From positions 1-37,026 of the forward strand of contig JALNYB010000007.1 of the NCBI GenBank assembly GCA_023230065.1: a DNA stretch of 37,026 bases, read 5' to 3'. This document shows positions 15,743 through 23,871 of the stretch, piece after piece (position 1 is the first letter of the stretch; each line of letters opens with the position of its first letter). The notes beneath the pieces were generated by a model, which searched no databases, was not told the DNA's origin, and saw only the letters and a list, made by a program, of their open reading frames with translations. Both the position numbers and the translations under genes were made by a program. This DNA comes from Candidatus Methanomethylophilaceae archaeon (GTDB taxonomy: Archaea; Thermoplasmatota; Thermoplasmata; Methanomassiliicoccales; Methanomethylophilaceae).

Positions 15743-16129
15743 ATGATTGAGAAAAGAGAAGAACTCGCTGCAAAAAAGTTCAATTGTTCGATAAGAGAAC
15801 GTGCTTTATTCGAAGCAGGCATCAAAATGGGTACCATATATCATCAATTTGTAGGAGTTCCCGTTGATCAAGACAGCGTAGAAGTCCTTGAAAAATCTAT
15901 TGAAAAAGGCGTTCTTACCCAACCATATGTGGATAAAATAACTGTTCACATCGATAGAAGTGTGTTCAATCCTAAAAAGGACGAATATTCATACTGCTCC
16001 CTTTCTGGCGAGATGCTAGATGTATCTTTGGTCATAAAAATAGAAAATGTAGAAGTAACTGCAGAAATGCGTTACGATCCACTGCTCAAATACCCTCTTA
16101 TGTATATATCAAAAGTTCAAGAACGTTAA
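15743..16129 (+). CDS. mptD: Archaeal dihydroneopterin aldolase MptD
   Basis: MptD splits 7,8-dihydroneopterin into 6-hydroxymethyl-dihydropterin and glycolaldehyde, a step toward tetrahydromethanopterin or folate. The 128-residue protein shows the family's ALFEAGIKMGTIYHQFVGVP near residues 22-41 and KYPLMYISKV at the end. The ATG at 15743 is chosen because the conserved part starts right after it (MIEKREEL); the open frame extends to 15659, but that part lies inside nadA on the other strand. It shares a divergent promoter with nadA. Confidence 0.9.
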   Translation: MIEKREELAAKKFNCSIRERALFEAGIKMGTIYHQFVGVPVDQDSVEVLEKSIEKGVLTQPYVDKITVHIDRSVFNPKKDEYSYCSLSGEMLDVSLVIKIENVEVTAEMRYDPLLKYPLMYISKVQER

Positions 16130-16181
16130 AGGGTTTTTATATTCAGAATCCTATACTGGATAAGCTTAAGATTGATTTACC

Positions 16182-16727
16182 ATGATCAGCGACATCAAAA
16201 TCGGCATCACAGGCCTACCGGGTTCAGGTAAGACGTACGCACTACTTCGTGTGATTGAGATGCTAAAAGAAAACGATCTTTCCATTGGCGGTATGATTGA
16301 TGAACCACTAACGGACGGAAGGCACAAGACAGGATTCACTGTAAAGAATATTCTCACTGGAGAATCCCAGATCTTTGCAAGTTCAGAGATCGAAAGTAAG
16401 ATCATGATTGGCAAGATAGGTGTGGATCTTGATAAATTCGAAGAGATCAGCATAACAGCTATCAAAGATGCCTGTGAAAAATGTGACATCATCATAATTG
16501 ATGAAGTAGGTAAAATGGAAGTTGAAAGCCAAGCATTCATTGATATTGTCAAAGAAGCTCTTGATATCAACAAACCCATGATCCTTACTCTACATAAAAA
16601 ATCAAGAAACCCCCTTTTACAAGATATCAGAAGAAGAGATGATGTAAGAATTCTTGAAGTCACTCCGACAAACAGAAATCTTTTACCCTACAAGATCTTA
16701 CGTCTGATGAACGGTGAAAACGTTTGA
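16182..16727 (+). CDS. THEP1-family nucleoside-triphosphatase
   Basis: The 181-residue P-loop protein has Walker A GLPGSGKT (residues 10-17) and Walker B CDIIIIDEVGKME (about 103-115), with a Lys and Glu after the Asp-Glu pair as in THEP1 NTPases. The stretch GGMIDEPLTDGRHKTGF near residue 36 fits the family's GF motif. Family members hydrolyse NTPs; their cellular role is uncertain. A TATA-like TTTTTATATT lies at 16133-16142. The stop codon overlaps the start of trm1 (TGATG), so they are co-transcribed. Confidence 0.88.
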   Translation: MISDIKIGITGLPGSGKTYALLRVIEMLKENDLSIGGMIDEPLTDGRHKTGFTVKNILTGESQIFASSEIESKIMIGKIGVDLDKFEEISITAIKDACEKCDIIIIDEVGKMEVESQAFIDIVKEALDINKPMILTLHKKSRNPLLQDIRRRDDVRILEVTPTNRNLLPYKILRLMNGENV

Positions 16728-17845
16728 TGCCTGCAGGAACTGTGATCCGCGAGGGTCCTACACAACTTTTAGTCCCGGAAGATCACTCAACACACGGCCC
16801 CGGAACAAAAACTGCTGCCGTATTCTTTAATGAACAGATGGCATTCAACAGAGATGTAAGCATAATGTTCCTTCGCGCTCTAGAACGCGACAAGATAACT
16901 GTTGCGGATGCTATGACTGCCACGGGTTCCAGAGCAATACGTATCGCTCATGAGGTCCCTAACACGATCGTCACATCCAATGATATGAACTCTGATGCGA
17001 TACCTTTTATAAATGCAAATATCAGATTAAACGATCTCGATAACTGCACCGCCTCGAACGAGAACATGCATATTCTCTTTTCAAATGGCGCTTATGATTA
17101 TGTTGATCTCGATCCGTTCGGTTCACCTGTACCATTTATCCAATCTGCCATCAGAGGATGCAGAAGAAAGGGCATCCTTGCAATAACCGCGACAGATACC
17201 GCACCTTTGGCTGGAGCACACGCTGGAAAATGCAGAAGAAGATATCAATCGGAACCTATCAGGGGTTATATGTGCCACGAAGGTGGATTACGTATCCTCA
17301 TGTGCACCATTGCAAAAGAACTGGCAAAATTCGATCGCGGAATGAAACCTTTGCTTTCATTCTATGCGGATCACTATTTCAGAACATATATCCAAGTAGA
17401 AGAAGGAGCAGATGCAACAGATAGATCGCTTGATCAATTAGGATATATGCACTATGATCCTGCGACGCTCGAAAGATCCACTTCAAAATTATCGGATAAT
17501 GAACACCGTCTAGGTCCTTTCTGGTTGGGTCCACTTCATAACAAGGAACAACTTTCAAAAATGACACCTGAAAACACAGCAGAGGAAAAAAGATGTGCAA
17601 AAATGCTTGATATCTGGCAGAACGAACTGAACGATCAGGTATTCCTTTACGACCTGAGTGAACTGTCATCTTTCATCAAATTATCCCCCCCGAGGCTGGA
17701 AAATCTAATAGAAGCACTGAATCAATCAGGACATGCTACAAAAACACATATAAGCCCCAGTTCATTCAAAACAGACCTTTCTACCAAAGAAATAATCGAT
17801 ATCTACAAAGAGATCAGCCCAGAAACTCTGCGTAAATCACAATAA
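16727..17845 (+). CDS. trm1: tRNA (guanine26-N2)-dimethyltransferase Trm1
   Basis: Trm1 uses S-adenosylmethionine to make N2,N2-dimethylguanosine at position 26 of tRNA. In this 372-residue protein the SAM site appears as VADAMTATGSRAIR (about 60-73), and the catalytic-type motif DLDPFGSP is near residues 127-134. The C-terminal half carries KCRRRY and the family-specific helical domain. The ATG at 16727 overlaps the THEP1 stop; a TTG one codon earlier is possible but less likely. GGTG lies 10 nt upstream of the ATG. A CPPC zinc motif seen in some Trm1 proteins is not evident. Confidence 0.94.
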   Translation: MPAGTVIREGPTQLLVPEDHSTHGPGTKTAAVFFNEQMAFNRDVSIMFLRALERDKITVADAMTATGSRAIRIAHEVPNTIVTSNDMNSDAIPFINANIRLNDLDNCTASNENMHILFSNGAYDYVDLDPFGSPVPFIQSAIRGCRRKGILAITATDTAPLAGAHAGKCRRRYQSEPIRGYMCHEGGLRILMCTIAKELAKFDRGMKPLLSFYADHYFRTYIQVEEGADATDRSLDQLGYMHYDPATLERSTSKLSDNEHRLGPFWLGPLHNKEQLSKMTPENTAEEKRCAKMLDIWQNELNDQVFLYDLSELSSFIKLSPPRLENLIEALNQSGHATKTHISPSSFKTDLSTKEIIDIYKEISPETLRKSQ

Positions 17846-17853
17846 GGTTTATA
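17846..17853 (+). promoter_or_regulatory. TATA box of purA
   Basis: GGTTTATA overlaps the end of trm1. A transcription start about 26 nt downstream would fall near 17876, just before the AGGTG ribosome site (17878-17882), giving a very short leader before the TTG start at 17888. Confidence 0.5.
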
Positions 17854-17887
17854 GTTGAATAAGGAATGGGAGAGACTAGGTGTAATT

Positions 17888-19192
17888 TTGCCAAGTCTTG
17901 CGATCATTGGTGCCCAATGGGGCGATGAAGGTAAAGGAAAAATAACAGATTATCTTGATGAGAAAGCAGATCTTATCGTTCGTTTCCAAGGCGGTAACAA
18001 CGCTGGACACACTATCGTGGTCGGAGATAAAGTCTTCAAACTCCACGGACTTCCATCAGGTGTTGTAAGACCCGGAAAGGAAGCTGTTATCGGAAACGGT
18101 GTAGTTTTAAACATGGATGAACTTCAGGACGAGATAGATCAGGTCGTAAAGAATGGCGGATCCATCGAGGGCCTGAAAATATCCGACAGAGCACATCTCA
18201 TAATGGGATATCACAAAAAACTAGATGGAGCCGAGGAAAAATACCGCGGAAAAAACATCGTTGGAACAACAAAAAAAGGAATTGGCCCGACATACCAGGA
18301 TAAGATCGCAAGGATTGGATTCAGGGCAGGAGACCTTTTGGAAGATGATGTTCTCAAAGAAAAACTCAAATTCATTCTTCCTTACAAAAAAGATACAATG
18401 GATATGATGGGTGCAGAAAAATGCAACTGTACCGTCGATTCCCTTTATGAAAAAATGATCGGCTGGAGAGATCAAATCGGAAAATGCATCTGCGATACTT
18501 CTGTGCTAATTAACGATGCTCTTGATAATAATAAAAATGTTCTTTTCGAAGGAGCACAGGGTGTAATGCTTGACATAGATCATGGAACATACCCCTACGT
18601 TACTTCATCCGCAACATGCAGTGGTGGCATCTGTACGGGAGCAGGAGTTGCCCCCAACAGACTCAACGGCATAGTAGGATGTCTCAAAGCGTACACAACA
18701 CGTGTAGGAGAGGGCCCTTTCGTAACAGAATTGAAAGGTGAAGAAGAAGCTATTCTTCAGAAAAAAGGCGGAGAGTTCGGAGTTACTACTGGTAGAGGAA
18801 GAAGATGCGGATGGCTTGATCTTGTTGTAGGAGAACATGCAAAAAGAATGTGCGGATTCACTTCTATTGCCCTGACAAAATTAGATGTTCTTAACGATTA
18901 TGAGAATATTCCCGTCTGTACTGCGTATGATATTAATGGAAAACAAGAAAAACACTTCCCTGCATCTATCGCAAAACTCGGAAAAGCAAAACCCGTTTAT
19001 AGGATAATGAAAGGATGGAAAGGATGGAATGATACTGATGCCATTGTAAAAGAAGGATATGATGCACTTCCATCTGAAATGAAAGAATACATCCGTTTCA
19101 TCGAAGAATATCTCAATGTTCCTGTAGACATCGTAAGCATCGGTGCCAAAAGAACAGATACTATCGACAGAAATATGAATTTATGGAATTGA
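17888..19192 (+). CDS. purA: Adenylosuccinate synthetase
   Basis: PurA joins IMP and aspartate with GTP to make adenylosuccinate, the first step from IMP to AMP. The N-terminus PSLAIIGAQWGDEGKGKI carries the signature WGDEGKGK with the catalytic Asp and P-loop-like residues, NNAGHT follows near residue 40, and GTTKKGIGP and GVTTGRGRRCGW are present. I choose the TTG at 17888 (434 residues) because most PurA proteins start just before this motif, GGTG lies exactly 5 nt upstream, and the TATA box at 17846-17853 makes the earlier TTG at 17855 untenable. The gene ends in a strong hairpin. Confidence 0.95.
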   Translation: MPSLAIIGAQWGDEGKGKITDYLDEKADLIVRFQGGNNAGHTIVVGDKVFKLHGLPSGVVRPGKEAVIGNGVVLNMDELQDEIDQVVKNGGSIEGLKISDRAHLIMGYHKKLDGAEEKYRGKNIVGTTKKGIGPTYQDKIARIGFRAGDLLEDDVLKEKLKFILPYKKDTMDMMGAEKCNCTVDSLYEKMIGWRDQIGKCICDTSVLINDALDNNKNVLFEGAQGVMLDIDHGTYPYVTSSATCSGGICTGAGVAPNRLNGIVGCLKAYTTRVGEGPFVTELKGEEEAILQKKGGEFGVTTGRGRRCGWLDLVVGEHAKRMCGFTSIALTKLDVLNDYENIPVCTAYDINGKQEKHFPASIAKLGKAKPVYRIMKGWKGWNDTDAIVKEGYDALPSEMKEYIRFIEEYLNVPVDIVSIGAKRTDTIDRNMNLWN

Positions 19193-19223
19193 AACAGATG
19201 TGTCTTGATGACACCTCTGTTTC
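19191..19223. terminator. Long hairpin between convergent purA and the sulfite reductase gene
   Basis: Two 14-nt arms pair with a single mismatch around a 5-nt loop (TTGAT); the outer part is GAAACAGA with TCTGTTTC. It begins inside the purA stop codon. A T-rich run (19241-19250) follows on the plus strand. Because it is symmetric it may act on both transcripts. The rest of the 62-nt gap holds nothing else. Confidence 0.65.
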
Positions 19224-19254
19224 AAACCTTTCAAATTTTAGGTTGTTTTTAAGA

Positions 19255-20784
19255 TCAGCTCAGAACATATTTTCCAACAATAATTGTAAAAGTGCCTCTG
19301 TCGTTAGTGAACCATGATTTGAAATCCTTTCCAGATTTTGTAACTGTCTTACCTATTTCCTCTAACATATCTACAATGTCTGATTCTGCAAATACACCTA
19401 CGCTATCACCAAAACGCTCTCTATTCTGAAAATGAGAACCATCGATGAACATATTGAATGCAGGAACAACTATGCCATTCTTACGTCCCGATGCACCCTG
19501 GAATCCAATTACACCAATCTGATGCGAACCACATGAAGATATGCATCCAGAAATATGGATCCTCGGTAATACGCCATCCGCAAAATCATTCTTTCTTGAC
19601 ATCTTGACAAGAGATAACAGCAATCCGTGAGAATCCCTGAGGCCTATCTGACAGATCGTGTTTCCCACACATGACACAGATGATTCAAAAAGCGTCCTTG
19701 CACCATCGTTGGTCACTGCAAAAACCGCCTCGGCTTCTTTTGCATTACAATTAACAATATACATAGTCTCATCCGGAGAGACACGAATTTCTACATCATC
19801 CATATCCTTGATCACATTATAAATATCCTCAAACTTTGACGCTTTGGGATCCCCTCCTATGGGATGGTATACAACATAATACAGACCGCTCTGTTTCTGT
19901 TCATATATACGTGGACCCTTTGTAACGCCGTTGCCTTTCTTGATTACAGCCCTTTCCTCCACTTTGAGATCGAGTCCGCCTTCGGACAACGATTCGTAAA
20001 TCATCTCAGTATACTTTTTTATATAATCTTCAACGCCTAAGGTCTCCTGCATATAGCGTGTCCTTGCTTTAGACCTGTCCTCATAATTACCATACATTGT
20101 GAACATCTTCACCATGGCGCGAATATGGTACAAAACCTGCGACGGAGATACGCCCTTGCAGACACAGAGACCCATGCACGGATCTTTTCCCAAACCGCCA
20201 GCGCTATATACATCAAACGTTCCATCCAAATTAGCTACGAACCCAAGATCTCTGAATGTCGCGTGCGTTATATTCTCAGGAGAATTCGAAAAACCTACTT
20301 TGAGTTTCCTCGGAAGTTTTATCGAAGTCCTGATAGACATAAGATAATCTTCCGCCGCCTGAGCATAGGGAAGAACATCATAATATTCATTTTTTTCAAT
20401 ACCAGACAACGGTGAAGCAGTGATATTACGAGGATTGTCCCCTCCGCCTCCGAGTGTTATTATGCCGTGATCCATTGCTTTTTCAGCAATATCGCATGCA
20501 GCCTCTCCAGATATATTGTGTAACTGAACTGCCTGACAGGTGGTCAAATGTACCATATTGATCTTATATTTATTGATACAGTCAACAATAAACGATAATT
20601 TATCCTTGGTTATCAGTCCTCCGGCCAACCGGAGACGTATCATACTGCATTCTCCACCTTTCTGAGCATAACTTCCGTACCCTCCGGATATTCCTTTGTA
20701 TTCCTTCACCGTAAGTTCTTTTTTATAAAACCTATCAGTGGCCTCTCTGAAATCTAAGAATGCTTTCTTTACGTCATCACTCAT
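19255..20784 (-). CDS. Sirohaem- and [4Fe-4S]-dependent sulfite/nitrite reductase family protein
   Basis: The 509-residue protein matches ferredoxin-type assimilatory sulfite/nitrite reductases. It has two NirBD-type repeats and GGGGDNPRNITASPLSG near residue 120. The cluster and sirohaem motif is complete: CVGNTIC (Cys 372 and 378) and GCISSCG (Cys 414 and 418), the C-x5-C...C-x3-C pattern. The reaction is a six-electron reduction of sulfite to sulfide or nitrite to ammonia in the cytoplasm; sequence alone does not settle which. In a methanogen-like anaerobe, sulfite detoxification or sulfur assimilation is the likelier job. It overlaps the ubiD stop by 4 nt (ATGA), so it is the second gene of that operon. 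Confidence 0.88.
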   Translation of the reverse strand: MSDDVKKAFLDFREATDRFYKKELTVKEYKGISGGYGSYAQKGGECSMIRLRLAGGLITKDKLSFIVDCINKYKINMVHLTTCQAVQLHNISGEAACDIAEKAMDHGIITLGGGGDNPRNITASPLSGIEKNEYYDVLPYAQAAEDYLMSIRTSIKLPRKLKVGFSNSPENITHATFRDLGFVANLDGTFDVYSAGGLGKDPCMGLCVCKGVSPSQVLYHIRAMVKMFTMYGNYEDRSKARTRYMQETLGVEDYIKKYTEMIYESLSEGGLDLKVEERAVIKKGNGVTKGPRIYEQKQSGLYYVVYHPIGGDPKASKFEDIYNVIKDMDDVEIRVSPDETMYIVNCNAKEAEAVFAVTNDGARTLFESSVSCVGNTICQIGLRDSHGLLLSLVKMSRKNDFADGVLPRIHISGCISSCGSHQIGVIGFQGASGRKNGIVVPAFNMFIDGSHFQNRERFGDSVGVFAESDIVDMLEEIGKTVTKSGKDFKSWFTNDRGTFTIIVGKYVLS

Positions 20785-22040
20785 AACTTAGCCTTCTTAT
20801 ACAGAGACTTGTCCGCGTCAAGAGGTATCGTAGCATCTAATCCTACTTTGTATGTTGTTCCATGAGTACTAGGATCCAAAGATGAACCTGCAGCACCCGG
20901 GATTACAATGATCTTGTCTCCCTGCATTCTGGTGGCCACCGCCCACTCGATCTCACGATCATTGAATATATCTATATCATCATCAACAATGATGACTTGC
21001 TTCATCGAAGGATGCCCCGTAAATGCTGCCATGATTGCATTCACCCCATCACCTTCTTTATTCTTTGTAATCGAAACGACACCATTGAGCCAGCAACATC
21101 CACCTTCCGTTAAACGCACATTCTTTACTCTGGGAACGGCCTGCCTGACTGTCTTGAATATCATAGGTTCCCTGGGGAGTCCCATAAGAAGGAAATGATC
21201 GTAACCTCCAGGAAGTAAAAGGTGAAAATACGGATCTTTATTAGACCATATCTTATCTATCTTGATGATAGGCTGATCCCTTACATAATCATAAGTTCCA
21301 GTAATGTCTACAAATGGACCTTCTTTTGTCGTATCAAGTGTTATGTGGCCTTCCATAACATAGTCACAATGTGAAGGCACAAATAATCCATTGTCACATT
21401 TTCCTACTTCCAGAGGTTTTCCATGACTTTTTACATTCATAGATGAGGCCACACTAAGCTCGTCCGCACCGTAATCCATAGATAAAGCAGCTGCCAAAAG
21501 TACCTCTGCTGGAGCCCCTACACAAATGGCTATCTTTAGCTCTTTATTCTGTTTCTTTGATTCGGTAAACATCGTGAATAAATGTCTGGGAACGAGACGA
21601 ACGGCGATATGGTCTTTATCAATTATCATCATCCTGTGGAACGAAACATTTCTCTTACCTTCGAATTCTGCAACGATTACACCAGCTGTGATGTAACGTC
21701 CTCCATCCTCGGGATAATACTTTGGAATTGGAAGCTTCATCAGATCCAGTTCAACGATCCTCTCTTTGAACTCTGGGACTTCAACCTCTTTTGTATCTGC
21801 AGGCGAACCAAGCGCACCAATCAAATGACCAACGATCTCATTGGGACCTATATTCATTGCATCTGCGATCTTCTTTCTTGTTGAGAAAACATTACCTGCG
21901 GCCTTTCCTCCGTTCAGATCGTTGAAAATGAACGTCTTTTCCTGATCTGCGATGAGGAAACTGGTCACCTCAGTCGAATCAGATTCAACTTTTTTATCGA
22001 TGACCTGGATATTTCCTGTCAGGGAGCTCTTGAGCGACAT
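20781..22040 (-). CDS. UbiD-family prenylated-FMN decarboxylase
   Basis: UbiD enzymes remove CO2 from unsaturated acids using prenylated FMN made by UbiX. The 419-residue protein carries NVSFHRMMIIDKDHIAVR near residue 128 and the later ADELSVASSMN, which fit the conserved Arg and Glu region of the active site. At this length, in archaea, UbiD homologs are often the anhydromevalonate phosphate decarboxylase of the archaeal isoprenoid pathway, and that is my best guess. No ubiX or aconitase X gene is in the window. A TATA (22061-22070 on this strand) lies 26 nt before the ATG, so it is probably leaderless. It is followed by the sulfite reductase gene in an overlapping operon. Confidence 0.9.
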   Translation of the reverse strand: MSLKSSLTGNIQVIDKKVESDSTEVTSFLIADQEKTFIFNDLNGGKAAGNVFSTRKKIADAMNIGPNEIVGHLIGALGSPADTKEVEVPEFKERIVELDLMKLPIPKYYPEDGGRYITAGVIVAEFEGKRNVSFHRMMIIDKDHIAVRLVPRHLFTMFTESKKQNKELKIAICVGAPAEVLLAAALSMDYGADELSVASSMNVKSHGKPLEVGKCDNGLFVPSHCDYVMEGHITLDTTKEGPFVDITGTYDYVRDQPIIKIDKIWSNKDPYFHLLLPGGYDHFLLMGLPREPMIFKTVRQAVPRVKNVRLTEGGCCWLNGVVSITKNKEGDGVNAIMAAFTGHPSMKQVIIVDDDIDIFNDREIEWAVATRMQGDKIIVIPGAAGSSLDPSTHGTTYKVGLDATIPLDADKSLYKKAKL

Positions 22041-22060
22041 AATACCATTAAGGCCGTAAC

Positions 22061-22070
22061 AGTTTATATT
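22061..22070 (-). promoter_or_regulatory. TATA box of the ubiD operon
   Basis: The minus strand reads AATATAAACT, about 26 nt before the ubiD ATG (22040). No ribosome site follows it. Confidence 0.55.
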
Positions 22071-22096
22071 AATTCCAATAACTCAAACTTTCGTGC

Positions 22097-22106
22097 ATAA
22101 TAAATA
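22097..22106 (+). promoter_or_regulatory. TATA box of gltX
   Basis: ATAATAAATA is centred about 27 nt before the gltX ATG (22128), with no ribosome site in between. Confidence 0.5.
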
Positions 22107-22127
22107 GACGAATCAGAATGTACAATC

Positions 22128-23813
22128 ATGTCCGAAGAACCTATAGAGGTCACAATTAGAAAGTACGCACTTCAAAACGCTATATTCTTCAAAGGTACAG
22201 GTAACCCAAAAGCAGTTATTGGTAAGATCTTAGGAGGATTCCCCGAATATAGGAGTAAGACAGCTGAACTTACGCCCATGATCAATTCTATCATGGCAGA
22301 AGTCAATGCCATGGGATTTGAAGCACAGACAAACGAACTTCAAAAAATGGATTCCTCGCTTTTAGTAAGGGAAAAGAAAGAACGTATTTACGAACTTCCG
22401 GCTCTGGACAATGTCGTTGAAGGCAAAGTAGTGATGCGTATCGCTCCTGGACCGTCAGGACCACTTCATATTGGACATACTCGCGTATCCATCCTTAACG
22501 ACGAATATATCAAAAGATACGGTGGAAAGCTCATCGTTAGATATGAAGACACAAACCCAGAAAAGATCGAACCAGACGCATACGAGATGATATCTGAAGA
22601 TCTTGAATGGTTAGGTGTGAATATAAATGAAACTATCATTCAATCAGAAAGATTCGAGATATATTACGACTACACAAAGAAACTCATTGAAATGGGAAAA
22701 GCTTACGTCTGTACATGTAACGCTGATCACTGGAGAGAGCTTAAAGAACAAAAAATAGCCTGCCCGTGTCACGATCTTCCTATCGAGACACAATTAGAAA
22801 GATACGAAAAACTACTCGCAGGAGAATATGATGAAGGTGAGGCAGTTGCTGTTATAAAGACCGATCTTGCACACCCCAACCCTGCGGTGAGGGATTTTGT
22901 TGCATTGAGAATTGTACATCATCCACATCCACGTACCGGAACCAAATATATCGCATACCCCATGATGAATCTCTCTGTCGCAATAGATGACCATCTCCTC
23001 GGAATGACACATGTCATCAGAGGAAAAGATCATCTCAACAACACATTGAGACAAGAATATATCTTCGATTATTTCGGATGGAAAAAACCCGAATATTATC
23101 ATTATGGATTGGTAAATATTCCAGATACCGTCCTAAAAACATCTCTTATAAAACAGAGTATAAAAGCCGGAGAATACACTGGATGGGACGACGTTAGAAC
23201 AGGCACTGTAAGAGCTATGGAAAGACGCGGGATAAAACCAGAGGCAATAAGAAGATATTGGATAGAAAGCGGCATGAAATCAGTCGATATACAATTCTCC
23301 TGGGACAATCTTTACGGAATGAACCGTGACATCATCGATGCAACATCAAATCGGTATTTTTTCGTACCAGATCCAGTAAGGTATGATATCGAGGGAATCG
23401 ACGTACTTAAGGGACAGGCACCACTGCACCCAGATCATCCAGAAAGAGGAAACAGAGAATATATCGTTGACGGAAGCAAAACAATATTCATCTCTGCAGA
23501 TGATTCTAAGACATTCGTAGAAACAAAAAAGATCAGATTGAAGGATCTCTGTAATCTCGACTATTCAACACCTGCGAAGTACTCTGGAAATGACGTATCT
23601 ATACTCAAACACGGTGTAAAAGCAATCCAATGGGTAGGAAGGAACAGCGTAAAAACTGAACTCCTCATGCCCGACGGAACGATTCTTAACGGTCTCACAG
23701 AAAATGCCATATTAAAAGAACATAACAACTCCGTACAATTCGAAAGACTTGGTTTCGTGAAAATAGAAGAGAATACACCTGAAAACATCAGAGCTGTATT
23801 CACACACCGCTAA
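22128..23813 (+). CDS. gltX: Glutamyl-tRNA synthetase, archaeal/GlnRS-like type
   Basis: The enzyme charges tRNA-Glu, and in archaea usually tRNA-Gln as well, which is then amidated. The 561-residue protein has the archaeal layout: a helical N-terminal extension (residues 1-100), the class I HIGH site GPLHIGHTR (111-119), and a C-terminal beta-barrel anticodon domain from about residue 400. KYIAYPMMNLSVAIDDHLLGMTHVIRGKD is spread over about residues 275-303. The loop equivalent to KMSKS reads LKTSLIKQ (336-343), where archaeal GluRS normally has STSK: the second lysine is replaced by Leu. The rest of the catalytic domain is well kept, so I expect an active enzyme. Confidence 0.94.
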   Translation: MSEEPIEVTIRKYALQNAIFFKGTGNPKAVIGKILGGFPEYRSKTAELTPMINSIMAEVNAMGFEAQTNELQKMDSSLLVREKKERIYELPALDNVVEGKVVMRIAPGPSGPLHIGHTRVSILNDEYIKRYGGKLIVRYEDTNPEKIEPDAYEMISEDLEWLGVNINETIIQSERFEIYYDYTKKLIEMGKAYVCTCNADHWRELKEQKIACPCHDLPIETQLERYEKLLAGEYDEGEAVAVIKTDLAHPNPAVRDFVALRIVHHPHPRTGTKYIAYPMMNLSVAIDDHLLGMTHVIRGKDHLNNTLRQEYIFDYFGWKKPEYYHYGLVNIPDTVLKTSLIKQSIKAGEYTGWDDVRTGTVRAMERRGIKPEAIRRYWIESGMKSVDIQFSWDNLYGMNRDIIDATSNRYFFVPDPVRYDIEGIDVLKGQAPLHPDHPERGNREYIVDGSKTIFISADDSKTFVETKKIRLKDLCNLDYSTPAKYSGNDVSILKHGVKAIQWVGRNSVKTELLMPDGTILNGLTENAILKEHNNSVQFERLGFVKIEENTPENIRAVFTHR

Positions 23814-23846
23814 ATATTGTAATAAATTTTAATAAAAATTCATACA

Positions 23847-23871
23847 CGTTCTGATAGATCTCATCAGAACG
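23847..23871 (-). terminator. Hairpin terminator of feoB
   Basis: A 9-bp stem (CGTTCTGAT with ATCAGAACG) and a 7-nt loop overlap the feoB stop codon. On the minus strand it is followed by a T-rich run (GAATTTTTATT). The 50-nt gap to gltX is otherwise AT-rich and may also end the gltX transcript. Confidence 0.6.
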
